From NCBI RefSeq assembly GCF_026810225.1, contig NZ_CP113865.1, positions 1,756,001-1,820,000 of the forward strand: a stretch of DNA of 64,000 nt, read 5' to 3'. The DNA comes from Caldicellulosiruptor morganii. Its GTDB lineage: Bacteria; Bacillota; Thermoanaerobacteria; Caldicellulosiruptorales; Caldicellulosiruptoraceae. The stretch's first letter is position 1. Every line of letters begins with the position of its first letter. Below, one piece after another: positions 40,015 to 51,500 of this stretch. The notes below the pieces were generated by a model. It saw nothing but the letters and a program-made list of their open reading frames with translations, was not told the DNA's origin and made no database searches. The position numbers and the translations under genes are program-made.

Positions 40015-40033
40015 AATTAAATACCCCCTTGTC

Positions 40034-40477
40034 CTAAATTGTTTTTGTTAGAAGTCTTACTATAAAAACAGTCAAAACTCCCACCGGCAAAAACATACCA
40101 AGCGGGAGTTTCAGTCTTAAAAACCCTGTGTCAAGTTTGCCACTGTTTTTGAGGTATGTTGCAACACCTGTAGCAATAAACACAATGCAGGTTATGAGAA
40201 TAGCAGGATATATGTCATTCCCCAGAAGCAACGCAAGAGCACTTAAAAACTTTACATCACCACCCATTGACGTATCCTTGAATAAAAATGCTACAAAGAC
40301 CATAAACAGAAACAGTGTAATAGCCGGTGCAAGGTTGGAAAGCAACTTGAGTCTGTGAATAACTGTTGCTGCCGCAATTGTCAGAATAACAAGCCAGTTG
40401 TAAATTTTGTGGTATTTAAAGTCTGTAAAAGCTGCTATCAGGCAAACAACTATGGCTGCAAAATAAGTAAGAGCCAA
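40034..40477 (-). CDS. tadV: type IV prepilin peptidase, TadV/CpaA-like
   Basis: The 147-residue, five-to-six-helix protein carries both aspartate motifs of the A24 family: AAFTDFKYHKIYN near residue 18 and the GxGD-type SMGGDVKF near residue 71. It should cut the leaders of the four candidate pilins in this locus. Short length is typical of TadV (no methylase domain). Confidence 0.9.
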   Translation of the reverse strand: MALTYFAAIVVCLIAAFTDFKYHKIYNWLVILTIAAATVIHRLKLLSNLAPAITLFLFMVFVAFLFKDTSMGGDVKFLSALALLLGNDIYPAILITCIVFIATGVATYLKNSGKLDTGFLRLKLPLGMFLPVGVLTVFIVRLLTKTI

Positions 40478-40479
40478 TT

Positions 40480-41043
40480 TCAGTAACCTCCTTTTTCAAA
40501 TACATCTATGTCCTTGTGAATAATCAAATCAGTGTATTGCTGTTCTGTTTTAAAAAACAGCCTTTTCACTTTTGCATGAACAACAACATGCATTCCCGGT
40601 ACCAGAATTTCACTCCCCTGTGTACATACAGCAGGAAGTTCATCTGCCCCGTATACACTCACCTCAACTATTTCAAGCGGACCTTCCAAAAGGTTGTCTT
40701 TGGATGTAAGGTCGTCATTTAAATTCAGGTTTTTCTTCAGTTGCTGCAAAAAGGTGTCAATACAATCTTCCTTCTGGGCATCTGTCAGGGACGAGTTTGG
40801 ATTAACCCTGTAAAGCGCTGCAAAGCCTGATACCACAACTGCACTTTCTACTTTTTGCTTCACTATCATTTCCCTTGAAAATTCAAGCAAGAAAGTTGCT
40901 GCTGGCAGGAAGATGAATATAAGAACAAGCACAATAAACAAAACCATTGACTCACCGTCTTCACTGAACAATAGGGTTTTGTTTTGAAATACTTTCATAC
41001 GGGCCCACACAAACCTGTTTTGTTTCATTTTTAAGTCCCCCAA
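40480..41043 (-). CDS. TadE/TadF-like pseudopilin
   Basis: A leader with FSEDG is followed by ESMVLFIVLVLIFIFLPAAT, one membrane helix, then about 120 exposed residues. Gly-Glu at the cleavage point is what pseudopilins need. Likely start is ATG 41028 behind GGGGGA; ATG 40998 (MKVFQNKTLLF) would give a leader of the usual length but lies after the upstream stop. It overlaps the upstream TadE-like gene. Confidence 0.75.
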   Translation of the reverse strand: MGDLKMKQNRFVWARMKVFQNKTLLFSEDGESMVLFIVLVLIFIFLPAATFLLEFSREMIVKQKVESAVVVSGFAALYRVNPNSSLTDAQKEDCIDTFLQQLKKNLNLNDDLTSKDNLLEGPLEIVEVSVYGADELPAVCTQGSEILVPGMHVVVHAKVKRLFFKTEQQYTDLIIHKDIDVFEKGGY

Positions 41044-41386
41044 AAAAGCTGATTCGCCTGAACTTCATATCTGCCACAATTTTAAGTCTTACAGTATCAC
41101 CAAAGTCTACAGGATATGGAGTGTACGATACCTGAATGTTTGAACACCCAAGTTCTGCTACCTTTTGAATAAGGTCTGCATAGTCAGTTGTTGTGAGTCC
41201 GCCCTCAACTTCCATCTTGATAATATATTTTCTTGCAATACTGTCGAGCTGTGTGTACTTGAGAGTGTCAAACAACATATAAAGTGGATTGATGGTAAGA
41301 ACAAGAGCCAGTGGCAGGACAAGCAAAAATCCTGCCACTGACGAACTACCGCCTTCAAGCTTCAGGAGTTTTTTAAAAAATCGCAT
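40961..41386 (-). CDS. TadE-like pseudopilin
   Basis: From ATG 41386 (MRFFKKLLKLEGGSSSVAGF) the leader ends at GG, followed by one helix (LLVLPLALVLTINPLYMLF) and a 100-residue beta-rich part (NIQVSYTPYPVDFGDTVRLKIVADM). This is the TadE layout. It lies between the Flp-like gene and the second pseudopilin. Confidence 0.75.
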   Translation of the reverse strand: MRFFKKLLKLEGGSSSVAGFLLVLPLALVLTINPLYMLFDTLKYTQLDSIARKYIIKMEVEGGLTTTDYADLIQKVAELGCSNIQVSYTPYPVDFGDTVRLKIVADMKFRRISFFGGLKNETKQVCVGPYESISKQNPIVQ

Positions 41387-41404
41387 CTGAATCACCCTGG
41401 ATTG

Positions 41405-41605
41405 TTACTGGGTTATCTGGGATAGCTGATTGCTGATGGTTTGATTAATTTTGTCGAAAGAATCGCTCAATGTCTGTCCAAGATTTTTTGTTGGATTGAC
41501 CAACTTTAGTGCAACAAAAACTATTAAAACACCAACAACAATTATCTCCAAAAGCCCATCTTCGCTCTTTAAGAGTTTCTTTGTAAATTCAAAAAACTTT
41601 TTCAT
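41405..41605 (-). CDS. Flp pilin-like small protein, copy 1
   Basis: From ATG 41605 behind CGGAGGTG: MKKFFEFTKKLLKSEDG then LLEIIVVGVLIVFVALKLVN, 66 residues. Leader, Gly at the cut site, Glu at +3 and a single helix fit the Flp major pilin class. It is the first gene after the terminator that follows tadC, the place where a strongly expressed pilin would sit. Confidence 0.75.
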   Translation of the reverse strand: MKKFFEFTKKLLKSEDGLLEIIVVGVLIVFVALKLVNPTKNLGQTLSDSFDKINQTISNQLSQITQ

Positions 41606-41673
41606 TCTAAAACACACCTCCGAAAGTTTTTATTTTTGAATAATGCTTTCCTGCCAGCAGCACCTAAAAAAAT

Positions 41674-41711
41674 AAAGCCCGGACTCTTTTGGCAAGAGAA
41701 ATCCGGGCTTT
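41674..41711 (-). terminator. terminator between tadC and the pilin genes
   Basis: AAAGCCCGGA (41674-41683) and TCCGGGCTTT (41702-41711) with an inner CTCTT/AAGAG form a long stem directly after the tadC stop, followed by ATTTTTTT on the minus strand. Confidence 0.85.
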
Positions 41712-42438
41712 AGAAAAGGTTCGGTAGTGTATTGAGAAGATTTGAAAACAGTGGGTCAAATATCGCAAGTATGGCACCAAACAATATTAAAATACTGCTG
41801 CCAAGCACAATATAATCAACAGTCTTCTCTTTTATCGTAAGGTCGTAAATTTTATTCTGGTGCTGCAAGTTTGAGAATGTTTCAATTGCCACGATTCCCT
41901 GCTGTCCGAATCGTTCAAACTCTGCTAAGGCTACCTTTAAGAGTTCTATTTCAGTAATTTTCAGCACTAAAAGTGGTTTAAAAGCCTCATCAAGGCTTTT
42001 TGTTTGTTTATATATTGCCGCAACGTTTTGAATTAGCTTTTTTTGTTTTGGTATATCAATGCCTTCTGCTATGAGAAGCAGAGTTTTGTCAAGCGGCAGG
42101 TTGTGTTTTGCTGCTATTTCAAACAAGTATGACATGAACAGCAAATTTCTTTTCAAGGCTTTCAGTTGCATTTGTTCTATTAATATTGGTACAGGTGCAA
42201 ATATAAGGCACATTCCAATACCGAGTAGCAAAGTTGAAAGTACAGATGCTTTAATCGCATACCCGTAAAGTATGCCACATATAGCTGCTGCCGTTCCAAA
42301 TAAAACCACGTAGGTTTTTGTGTTCGTGTGCCGTAAAGTTTCTTTTCTGGGTTTTGAAGTGGCAAACAGAATTAAACTGCCAAGTGCATATAAGCACACA
42401 GCCACAGCAATCGCAGAAAATAAAAATAGAATCTTCAT
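41710..42438 (-). CDS. tadC: TadC-like pilus assembly membrane protein
   Basis: The 242-residue protein has the T2SSF/TadC plan: N-terminal membrane helices, a cytoplasmic part (FEIAAKHNLPLDKTLLLIAE, FERFGQQGIVAIETFSNL) and C-terminal helices. It forms the inner-membrane platform with TadB. Overlaps tadB by four bases. Confidence 0.85.
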   Translation of the reverse strand: MKILFLFSAIAVAVCLYALGSLILFATSKPRKETLRHTNTKTYVVLFGTAAAICGILYGYAIKASVLSTLLLGIGMCLIFAPVPILIEQMQLKALKRNLLFMSYLFEIAAKHNLPLDKTLLLIAEGIDIPKQKKLIQNVAAIYKQTKSLDEAFKPLLVLKITEIELLKVALAEFERFGQQGIVAIETFSNLQHQNKIYDLTIKEKTVDYIVLGSSILILFGAILAIFDPLFSNLLNTLPNLF

Positions 42439-43181
42439 ACAGAATCACTCCAGCTGACCAGTAGTTTTGGTGTGGCAAGCCCTATAAGAATTGCAATAAG
42501 GTTAAACATCAGGTCCTGTCTGTTTGTTGTAAAAAGCCATGTTGCTATTTCTTCGTTCTGTATCACTGCATTAAAGATGAGCAAATTTATTGCTATCATA
42601 AAAGCAATTACTCCAAAGCCTACAATTGTTGACGCTTTTATTTGTCTGACAAGCTTTAGAGTATCTGTGTTGTTATTTAATACCTTTCGGCAAATATCCA
42701 CGATATCAGCACCTGTTTCATCCGCTACCTTCACAAGCATAAAAAATTGTTTGTAAATTCTCACATTTATTCTACCTGCAAGCTCTGAAAAAAAGCTGCC
42801 TGTATCAATCACCCCTGCGTCGTATTCACTCACCACGCTGTCAAGTATATTTTTAAGCGGTGGTCTTGTGTATTCCCTGCAGTACTTGACTGCCTGAATT
42901 GCAGATTTTGTAACAGACATAGCAGTTGCAAAGGATGATACAAACGATAGGTACTGGTTTACAAACATCTGCAACACAAGCATGTATGCAAGCTCAAATA
43001 AAAAGTCAAACACACCAAAGATGATTGCTGAATACATTATTGCAAGAATAATATTCTTTCTGGTAGAAAAATAAACAAAGGACAGAAGTGCTGCTGCTAC
43101 CGCCACAAAAAAGTAAACCTTCAATGAAAACACCGGCAGCTGATGCTTTATCACTTTCTCTTTTCGTCTGTATCCTAACAT
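42435..43181 (-). CDS. tadB: TadB-like pilus assembly membrane protein
   Basis: The 248-residue protein has two early helices, then the T2SSF cytoplasmic part (FVSSFATAMSVTKSAIQAVKYCREYTRPPLKNILDSVV, VKVADETGADIVDICRKVL) and two C-terminal helices. Slightly shorter than usual TadB. Overlaps tadA. Confidence 0.85.
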   Translation of the reverse strand: MLGYRRKEKVIKHQLPVFSLKVYFFVAVAAALLSFVYFSTRKNIILAIMYSAIIFGVFDFLFELAYMLVLQMFVNQYLSFVSSFATAMSVTKSAIQAVKYCREYTRPPLKNILDSVVSEYDAGVIDTGSFFSELAGRINVRIYKQFFMLVKVADETGADIVDICRKVLNNNTDTLKLVRQIKASTIVGFGVIAFMIAINLLIFNAVIQNEEIATWLFTTNRQDLMFNLIAILIGLATPKLLVSWSDSV

Positions 43182-44275
43182 ACAATCTCAACCTTCTTTC
43201 CTACCTGAAAGATACAATCCACTCTGTAATCTTTCATGTAGACAATGTAATCAATTGAACTTTCAAGAATCTCTCTTAAAAAAGTTTCGCTCAAGTCTGT
43301 CTGTGCCCTTTTCATAAGGAAAATAAGTCTGTTAATTGTTTCCTGAGCAGAAGGTGAATGCACTGTTGCAAGTGCCTGGTGTCCTGTATGAACAGCATTC
43401 AAAACGTCAAATGTTTCCCTGTCTTTTAGCTCACCAACTACAATCGTTTCAATGGACCTGAGTAGCATGTTCTTTGTAAGTTCAAACAGAGAATACTCTT
43501 TTAACGTAGCGCTACCGCTTCTTGTCAGTTCCAAAATTGTGTTTTTCCGCTCTGTCCTGATTTCGTACACTTCTTGTATTATGCCGACTCTGATATGCTC
43601 TGGAATTTCCTCAACAAGTGAGGAGAGCAAAGTGGTTTTCCCGCTTCCGCCCCTTCCTGCTATGATGATTGTCTTTCTTTCTCTGAGCGCCTGTTTTAAT
43701 ATTTCAGCCTGCTGGGTTGTTAGCATACCCGACTCTTTAACCAGAGTTTCAAGCTTCTGTCCTACAAGCGGTCTTCGTATGTGCAAAAATGGTTTTATCG
43801 CTACTGGTGGGATGGCTGCAGTGATTCTCAGTCCCCTCTTTACATCAGTAAAAGTTGTGTCTGCTTCGTTCATATTGATGTTTGCACCGTTCATGATTGC
43901 AACACGTTTGATGTATTCTATAAATGCCTGACGGTTTTTAAACTGCAGGTTTGTTTCAATAATCTTGCCCCATTTTTTGTAACTTATTTCTTTTTCGTTG
44001 TTGATGAAAATATCTGTAACAAGCGTATCTTCAAGAAGGTGCTCTATTATGCCATATCCAAACATGTTATCGAGTATAATTTTGGCTGGGATTTTATACC
44101 CTTTTTCCACCAGCAGTTGATTGACTTCATTTACTACTTGATACGGGTCGGTGGCGTTTACATAAAGCTCAGGGTATCGGCGTATAAATTCCTGAATTAT
44201 CTCGGTTATTTTTTCTTCTGAAAAAGCGTAAGTGTTTTGAACTGCTCCTATACCTGCAATGGGGTTTATAATCAT
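43175..44275 (-). CDS. tadA: TadA/CpaF-family secretion ATPase
   Basis: The 366-residue ATPase has Walker A (IIAGRGGSGKTTLLSSL), an Asp box/Walker B region (GIIQEVYEIR...SIETIVVGELKDRETFD) and His box (AVHTGHQALATVHSPSAQETINRL). The N-terminal part (NMFGYGIIEHLLEDTLVTDIFIN) is typical of CpaF. It powers pilus extension and in Tad systems also retraction. Overlaps the CpaE-like gene by four bases. Confidence 0.93.
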   Translation of the reverse strand: MIINPIAGIGAVQNTYAFSEEKITEIIQEFIRRYPELYVNATDPYQVVNEVNQLLVEKGYKIPAKIILDNMFGYGIIEHLLEDTLVTDIFINNEKEISYKKWGKIIETNLQFKNRQAFIEYIKRVAIMNGANINMNEADTTFTDVKRGLRITAAIPPVAIKPFLHIRRPLVGQKLETLVKESGMLTTQQAEILKQALRERKTIIIAGRGGSGKTTLLSSLVEEIPEHIRVGIIQEVYEIRTERKNTILELTRSGSATLKEYSLFELTKNMLLRSIETIVVGELKDRETFDVLNAVHTGHQALATVHSPSAQETINRLIFLMKRAQTDLSETFLREILESSIDYIVYMKDYRVDCIFQVGKKVEIVC

Positions 44276-45504
44276 CTTTCAACAACCTCCAGCAGTTTAT
44301 CAATATTCTTCTGCCACTTCTTCTGTATCCCGAGAGAATAAACTCTTTCAATACCATTTGTTTTAGCAATCTCAAGTGCAAATTCACTGTCTACTTCTGA
44401 GCACAGGTCTTCATTAACAAGTACTATTGAAAACTTCTCTTTATCCACATTCCAGTTATCACACACAAAATTAATACATTCCAGTGTATAAAACAGATTC
44501 AGTTTTGATTTGCAATCGACAAGTGTAAATATTACGTCGCCCTGTAGCAGCGCACAGGCAACACCGCTTGTTGATATCCCAGCCCCTGCGTTTATTACTA
44601 TCCAGCCTGTATTGTCCCTGCAGAGCTGAACAATACTGTTTAAATGTTCTAACCTGACTATGAAAAAGTTTCTGGTGGTTATTCCTGAAAAAATTAGCAT
44701 GTTGTCTTTGCTGGCGGTTAATTCTTCAAGCTTTCTGTAGTTCAGCTCAAGATTGTTTAGCTGCCTTACAATCCCTTCAATTTGAGATTTTCTGGTCTTT
44801 GTGAGCTCAAACACTTTCGGAGTAATCTCCTCAAAATCAAGCAGCGCTATTTTGCTGTTGATTTTATTTTTGAGAATCCTGGCAAATTCATAACTTAACA
44901 TTGCTGTGTCAAACGGGCTTTCAATACTCCAGAAAGCAATGGTTTTGGGCTTTACAAACACAGGCTTTTCAACAATTTTCTCTACTTCGACAATCTTTTC
45001 AACTGGTTTTTCAATTATCTTTTCAACAGGCTTTTCAACTATTTTCTCAACCACTTTCTCAATTGTCTTTGTTTCGTACGCTTGTTCTGTTTGTTGGTTA
45101 ACCTGTATCTGCGCATCACCGACTTTAAGGGTTTTCAAATACAATCGAGAAACATCTTTAAATGTGTTTGGCTTTTCAACAGCAGCTTTAACCATCTCAA
45201 TAGTTACTGCCCCAATTAAAATATCATAGATTCCAAGAGCAAGCATGAACTTTAAGATTTCTGGTCTGTCATCTTCGTCCGGCCAGATAACTATAACCCT
45301 TGTGTTGTTTTCACGCAGTCGCAAGAGCAGCTCTTCAAAGCTGATTGAACCAACCAGATTTTCTGATATTATCACCGTATCAAATTTTTGTTCTCTAAGC
45401 AGGTACTCTCTGTAATGAACAACCTCAGCATTTTGAAATTCTTTCACAAGCGAAGCATCAAACTCCTGAATCCCTGTAGCTATTGCAATCATGTTTGCCA
45501 TCAC
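44272..45504 (-). CDS. CpaE/TadZ-like localisation protein with degenerate P-loop
   Basis: The 410-residue protein has a receiver-like first 120 residues, a linker of repeated (V/I)EKPVEKI units (about residues 148-185), and a MinD/ParA-like fold (KTIAFWSIESPFDTAML, WIVINAGAGISTSGVACALL). The Walker A glycine/lysine pattern is missing: IESPFDTAM stands where GGVGKTT is expected. TadZ proteins may act as polar hubs. Start uncertain: ATG 45501 or 45492 are also possible. Confidence 0.75.
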   Translation of the reverse strand: MMANMIAIATGIQEFDASLVKEFQNAEVVHYREYLLREQKFDTVIISENLVGSISFEELLLRLRENNTRVIVIWPDEDDRPEILKFMLALGIYDILIGAVTIEMVKAAVEKPNTFKDVSRLYLKTLKVGDAQIQVNQQTEQAYETKTIEKVVEKIVEKPVEKIIEKPVEKIVEVEKIVEKPVFVKPKTIAFWSIESPFDTAMLSYEFARILKNKINSKIALLDFEEITPKVFELTKTRKSQIEGIVRQLNNLELNYRKLEELTASKDNMLIFSGITTRNFFIVRLEHLNSIVQLCRDNTGWIVINAGAGISTSGVACALLQGDVIFTLVDCKSKLNLFYTLECINFVCDNWNVDKEKFSIVLVNEDLCSEVDSEFALEIAKTNGIERVYSLGIQKKWQKNIDKLLEVVER

Positions 45505-45534
45505 CGCCTTTGCTAAATTTTATCCACAAAAAAA

Positions 45535-45564
45535 GCACAGGGGATTAGTTTATCTCCCCTGTGC
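45535..45564 (-). terminator. terminator after the giant surface protein gene
   Basis: GCACAGGGGA (45535-45544) pairs with TCCCCTGTGC (45555-45564); TTTTTTT follows on the minus strand. The TAA stop lies in the loop. Confidence 0.85.
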
Positions 45565-48500
45565 CTATCTCAATTGAACCCACAATATTTACTGGCAGGT
45601 CAATTTCTTTTGTTGTGTAGCTGCCATCTGCGTTTTTCCTGTATGCTCTGAGCTTGATGCGCAGAACATCGCCTTTTATCAGGTATGGTGGACGTCCATA
45701 AATTTCCATGGCTTTTGCATAGCTGAACCTGTTGCCAAGCGGCCAGTCACTCCATTTGTACAGTCCGTCCCATAAATCTCTGTATCTATCAGGCCATTTC
45801 TCCTTAACATACGAGTTGTTGTTTGAAATAATAAACTTTGGCTGAAGTTTTGGGTCGAAGATATCACTGCTCCAGCTCATTGAATATGGTACTGTAGAAA
45901 ATACAGGTGCTGGTAGCGGTTTTTTGCCTTTCACAGCCTCATACGAAATTTCACGATTCTTTATGGTCTCTTCCGGGTACAGAATCGTGTGCAGGTCAGT
46001 CAATGTCATGGTTCCATTTTTAAGTGAGCACTCCCAGTAACCCTCAATAATTTTAGTTGTTTTACCTTCCCTGGGTGTTCTTGTATCAACTCTGTCAAAC
46101 CATACTTCAATCTTCTCAACGTACCCGAAAGTTTTTGCTTTTACGATAATACCTTCGCCAAGCTTAAAGTCGCTTGTTTTGATTGTATTTTTCACAATAG
46201 ATGGAACTTCGGTCATGTTCCTTGCACGTTTCGCAAATTTCTCTGTCCATGCCTGGATTGTGATGTCTGTGCTGATATAGTACGTCTGTACATACCAGTT
46301 GCTCCAGAGCGGTTTGAGTGATGGTGACCTGCCAGTAGGATTGTCCTGTACCCTGTATCCTACTTCATATGTGCCGTCATAGGTGTAGCCAGCTTCTTCT
46401 AATGTGTTCGGTAATTTGTTATAATACTTTGTTTGCCCGTTGAATTTGATATACCACTGCTCAGCATTCTTGGGGTCACTATCAGGGTCAGAGTAAGTGG
46501 TTGACGGTTTTAGCCTTGTCCTGTGGTCGGTGATTGTCATTGTGAACGTGCCTGTAGGTGGATTGTTTGTAAGTTCAGGTGTTGTGTCTTTGCTGGGTGA
46601 GTATATCCTGAACTGTTTTGTTGTAACTGCTGAATAGTTTCCTGCAGAGTCTTTAACCTGCAATGATAGTTTGTAACTACCCTCTGACATTGTTGCAATG
46701 TAATTTTTGACAGTAGTTATATTGTTACTTGTGGTTTCTCCAAAGTCTTTGTTGGTTCTACCATCTGAGTTGTAAATCCACCAGTGCCATGCTGTGATTG
46801 TGTCTCCATCAGGGTCGTAGCTCTTATCAGTTAGATTGCTTGGTTGGTTGCCTTTGAGTATCTCGCTATCAACTATGAAATTTGCCACTGGTGGGCGGTT
46901 AGCAACACTCAAATCTATCATTGCAATCTTTGGTTTTGACCATACACCGACACCATTTGGTCCATCACAGTCCTGAACTTCAAGCTTGATGAGGTATACC
47001 TTGCCACTTTGCAGTGTCATGTTCTGTAAATTAGTAAGTGTTGTATCTGTCCAGTTTGCATCATCTGTTGTCTTGTATTGCCACTTCCAAGCAATTATAC
47101 CCTTGTCGCTTCTATTATACTGATGGTCAGGGTCGTAGCTTTTATCAGTGATTGTTACCTTCCCAGTAGATTTATTATACACTGCCGTGAAGTCTGCTAC
47201 TGGTCTTCTGTGAACGTACAGTATCATTTGTCGCTCCAGTTTGCTCCAGAGCTTGTACTCATCAAAATCACTTGTGCGGGGTGGTGGATTGTCCTGTACC
47301 TGGAATGTTACATAGTACTTGCCCGGTTTTGTGAATACCTCAATCGGAGCATTTAGCCAGGTACCATCAAATTCTGCTTTGCCAAGGTTGTTATCAAATA
47401 CCGTCTCATCATGCTCATAGTGCCATCTCTGATCGATAATAACGTCGTTCTCATAGTCTTCCCAGTATGGGTAGTAAATAAGTTGTTCCTCATTAGTAAG
47501 GATATATACCGGGTCAGGTGTGAGCTGAGGGTTGGTGTATTTTTCTTTGATATCGTTTAATGCTTGGTCTAATTGTGCTATTGCATTGCCTGCTGAGTCG
47601 TAAAGTTTACCATCTGTTGCATTAGCAAGTTGACGTAATGTGTATTTTTGAATAGTATTATAGCAATTTGCAACATTCTTTACATTTAAATCAAAAACAG
47701 CAGATGGAGCTATAATGTATGTTTTTACGTTGTAATCAATTAATAACTTCAAATAATCATTATCTAAACTGGCGAATGGATAAACCTTATCAAATGACTG
47801 CGAATAATCTGTGGAGGTAGAATCAGTAATAAAGATACTTACGTTGTCATCCCCACCACTTGTAGGTGTTAATATACTGTTATTAACAGCAATAATATCA
47901 GTATTTACTGTTTGTGGTAGCGTAATATCCTGAGTTGTTCCAGAATAATACATATAAGGTGCGGTCGACGAAGATGAACTATTAAACCCTGAAGTCCTCC
48001 ATCCTGAAAACCATCCACTAATGGTACTTGTAAATTCTTGCCCGTTTTCTTTATAATGTACACGATATGTGTATGAAGTACCATCACCATTACTTGGTGA
48101 ATATTGTTCTGTAATTACATCTACCCCCACAAATGATACAGAAATCCCTCTAGCATAATCAAGAAAGCTGCTATATACTTTATCTCCCTGATAACTATCA
48201 TACTTACTACTATCCTTAAAAGAAAGATACTCTATTTTATGAGTCCACGTTTTCCCGTTACTGTCTTGAGAACTAAAATTAATACTATAACTAATACCCC
48301 CTTGATACAAATACTTAGTTACTGTGCCACCTGGAATAGTATATTGATACTTCCCAGCAGTTCTGGTAGCAATATCTATGCCGTATCTTAAATTTATACC
48401 ATAGCTATATAAGTCTGCCTTTAAGTTATTTAGTTTTGCTACTATCTGGGCATATTGTGTACTGTTCCGTGGATAGTTAGTTTTGACTGTTATATTCAAT

Positions 48501-51500
48501 GTTTTCTTGGTAACCTTACTAGAACTTAGTGTTGCAAAAGGTGCAACATTGAGAACTTCTATAGTCTTCATGTCGTCTTCAATGTTGTTTATCGAATTAT
48601 CTCTTTTTCTGTCATAGGCAGTTACAAACTGGTCTATTGTTTCCTGCCCAAATTCTTCTCTGACTGCAAGTTCAATCTTGTATTTACCTACATTGTTTGT
48701 CTTAAATGTGATGGTTGAATTGTTACCACTATCAAATGTCTCTATGTCAAAACTCTTTACCGCATTATAATCACCTATTGCCTGCCATGTACCATCTGCT
48801 TTCCTGACATACCATGTTTCGTTGTCGAAGTTTCCATCGTTATTGGAATCCCATGCATAGAACCATACATGTTTGACTATTGTATCATTGTCTGGGCTGT
48901 AACTGTTGCTTGTAATCTGTATAGACGCTTGGGAACTATCCAATGGGTCACGCAGTATCTTCGTTGGTGTTGTGAAACTGACAACAGGTTTCTCATCAGG
49001 TTTTATATCCAAATACCATGTTCCGGTTGCACTGTTGCCATAGTTGTTTGTAATGGTCAAATCAACTCTATATCTACCTGCTGTCTTGAACAAGCAGTTC
49101 AGTTTCTGTGAACCTGTTAAACTCTCCACCACTTTGATTGAGTTTGCTGGAATATTGCTATCAACAGGAGTTATCTTCCATCGTGCTGTGCTCCAGTTAA
49201 TTGTTGCACGCTTTGAACCTGCATATGAACCTGAAGCATCCAGTACAACTTTTCTATTTTCCTTTAGTGCTCCTGAAATATAGCAAACAGGTCGTGGTAT
49301 GGCTGGAATAACTGTTATACTTGTCTGTGCTGTTCCAGTAGCGCCTTTAGTATCTGTTGCAACCGCTGTAGCAGTATATGCTCCTGTTTCGTCGCTCCAG
49401 AATATTGCACTAGCCTGGTTCTTACTCTGGGCAAAACCTTCAACATTACCTCCACTGGCTGTAATAGCTGTAATCGTTGCGCTATCATCTTTGTCTGTAT
49501 CAGAAGCGGTTGCAACAAGGAATGCATCGTCTCCCTGTGCAATAACACCTGGTATTGCCTGCAGTGTCGCTGTTGGTGGGTTATTTGGAGGTTCTTCAAC
49601 AGGCATAATTGGTTGGTCTTCAGGTACAGTTTGGTTGTCAGGTACTTGATTAGTATCATCTGTCACAACAACCCTGACTTTTACTGTTTTTTGTCCACTA
49701 TCCAGTGAATTAGTACCTACAGTTGCTTTGGAACGAGCAACGAATATTAGATCTTTCCCGTTCATATCTTTCTTGAGCACATACGTAAATGTTCGTTTAG
49801 CAGTTAGTGTTTGTTGTGTACCGCTTGCAGTTGGTGAAGGCGATTGTTCATAGTCTGCCCTTATCCATACCCTGTGGTCTGTTATAGAGCCTGTTGCTGT
49901 AATAGTTGAATTTGCTGTAATTGTAACACTTTTAACATCTCCAGGTTTTCCAGACAGTAGTGTCTTATCAGCAGTAAGTGTAAGGTCAATACCTGCACCG
50001 TTACTTTCTACTGGGACTGAAACAGTCACTGTGTTTGTTTTCTTTTGCGACCCATCTGTAAAGTATAACGTTCCTGATACATCAAAATCCTCTGATGTCC
50101 TACTGGAGCTTGTTGCTATATTAACCTGCAATGTTGTGCTGGCACTTCTACTGGTTGTCGTAACAGTTTGTGTAGCTTTTTCATTCTGATTCTGTTTATG
50201 GATAGCAACAAAAACCCACCTTTGTATTGTTTTTGAACCTACCTCATCTATTTGTGCAGATACATTGATTTTAACTGTGTAAGTTTTGGGATTGCCAGCT
50301 GAATCAAGGCGTATCTTATCACTACTTGCTGCGGCAAGAACTGGTGAGCCATCCTTGGGTATTACTTTTACGGTAGCACTTGTTGATGCTGTCCCTGACC
50401 AGTCTGAATTGTGCAAATTACCACTTGGGCCTTTAACAACGTATCTGACCTTGCCATAGTATGCTGGTGTTCCTGTCTGATTTGGCTGAATATACGTTGT
50501 ATTGTAATTAAACGTCTTACTCTGAGTAAAACTTGTGATGGTTGTAGCGGTTGTATTGTAGGATTCGCTGTAGTCAGGTGTTGTAGCACTCTGGACTCTG
50601 TTCACATCCTTATCAATTATAAAATCAAGTCTGACAAGTTTCCAGCCTGCTGGGACAGTAATGTTGCTAACTTTTGCTGGTTGTACTTTGTGCTGAATTG
50701 TAGATGGTACATACTGACCATTTGAAATTGAAACAGTGCTCTGTGAAGGCGTTACTGAAAGTTGCAGAGTTGGCGCTGATAACTTAGGTTGCACTATTAT
50801 CTTTATCGTCTGTGATGCAGAGTTATACGCATCCATATGATAACCCGCCGTAAAAAACACTCTAACCTTAGCACTAACAGTTATCGTATTTTCACCTGGT
50901 TGTAAAAGATTCGCGGGAATTTGAATATTGTAATCAGTAGATTTACTAGTAAATACTACCTTATCATTGTTACTTTCATTACCTCTCATCTCACCCTTTC
51001 TGTACCTATTCTCACCGGTTATACCTCTATATACAAGCTGGTCTGTGTAATCCACACCATTGATTTTAAAATAGTTTATAACTGTATAGTACTGTGCTTC
51101 ATCACGTGTAAAAAAGAATGACTTATAAATATCCCTGTATGATTGTGGAACACCTTCTAAATCGTGAAATACACCTTTCACAGTTAAATTTATATTTGCT
51201 GTTGAATTCTTGGCAGGGTCAAACAAAAATGCTGAACCATCTGATGTTTTAGGTAAGTTTGGACTCCCGTAAGAAATACTGTATGCTTCCAAGTTACTAT
51301 TTGGTATCATAAACTTGTTGATTGCTCCTGTAAATTTTACTGGTGCTACAACACCATTCTTTCTAAAAAACAATATCACCTGTAAGTACCCTTCTCCTGG
51401 TGAACCTATTACCACTCCTTTACTGAATAGCATATCTTTCGTGAGCCATGATAAGTCATTTATATAATGCCCATTTAAATCCTTATTTGAACTGATTATA

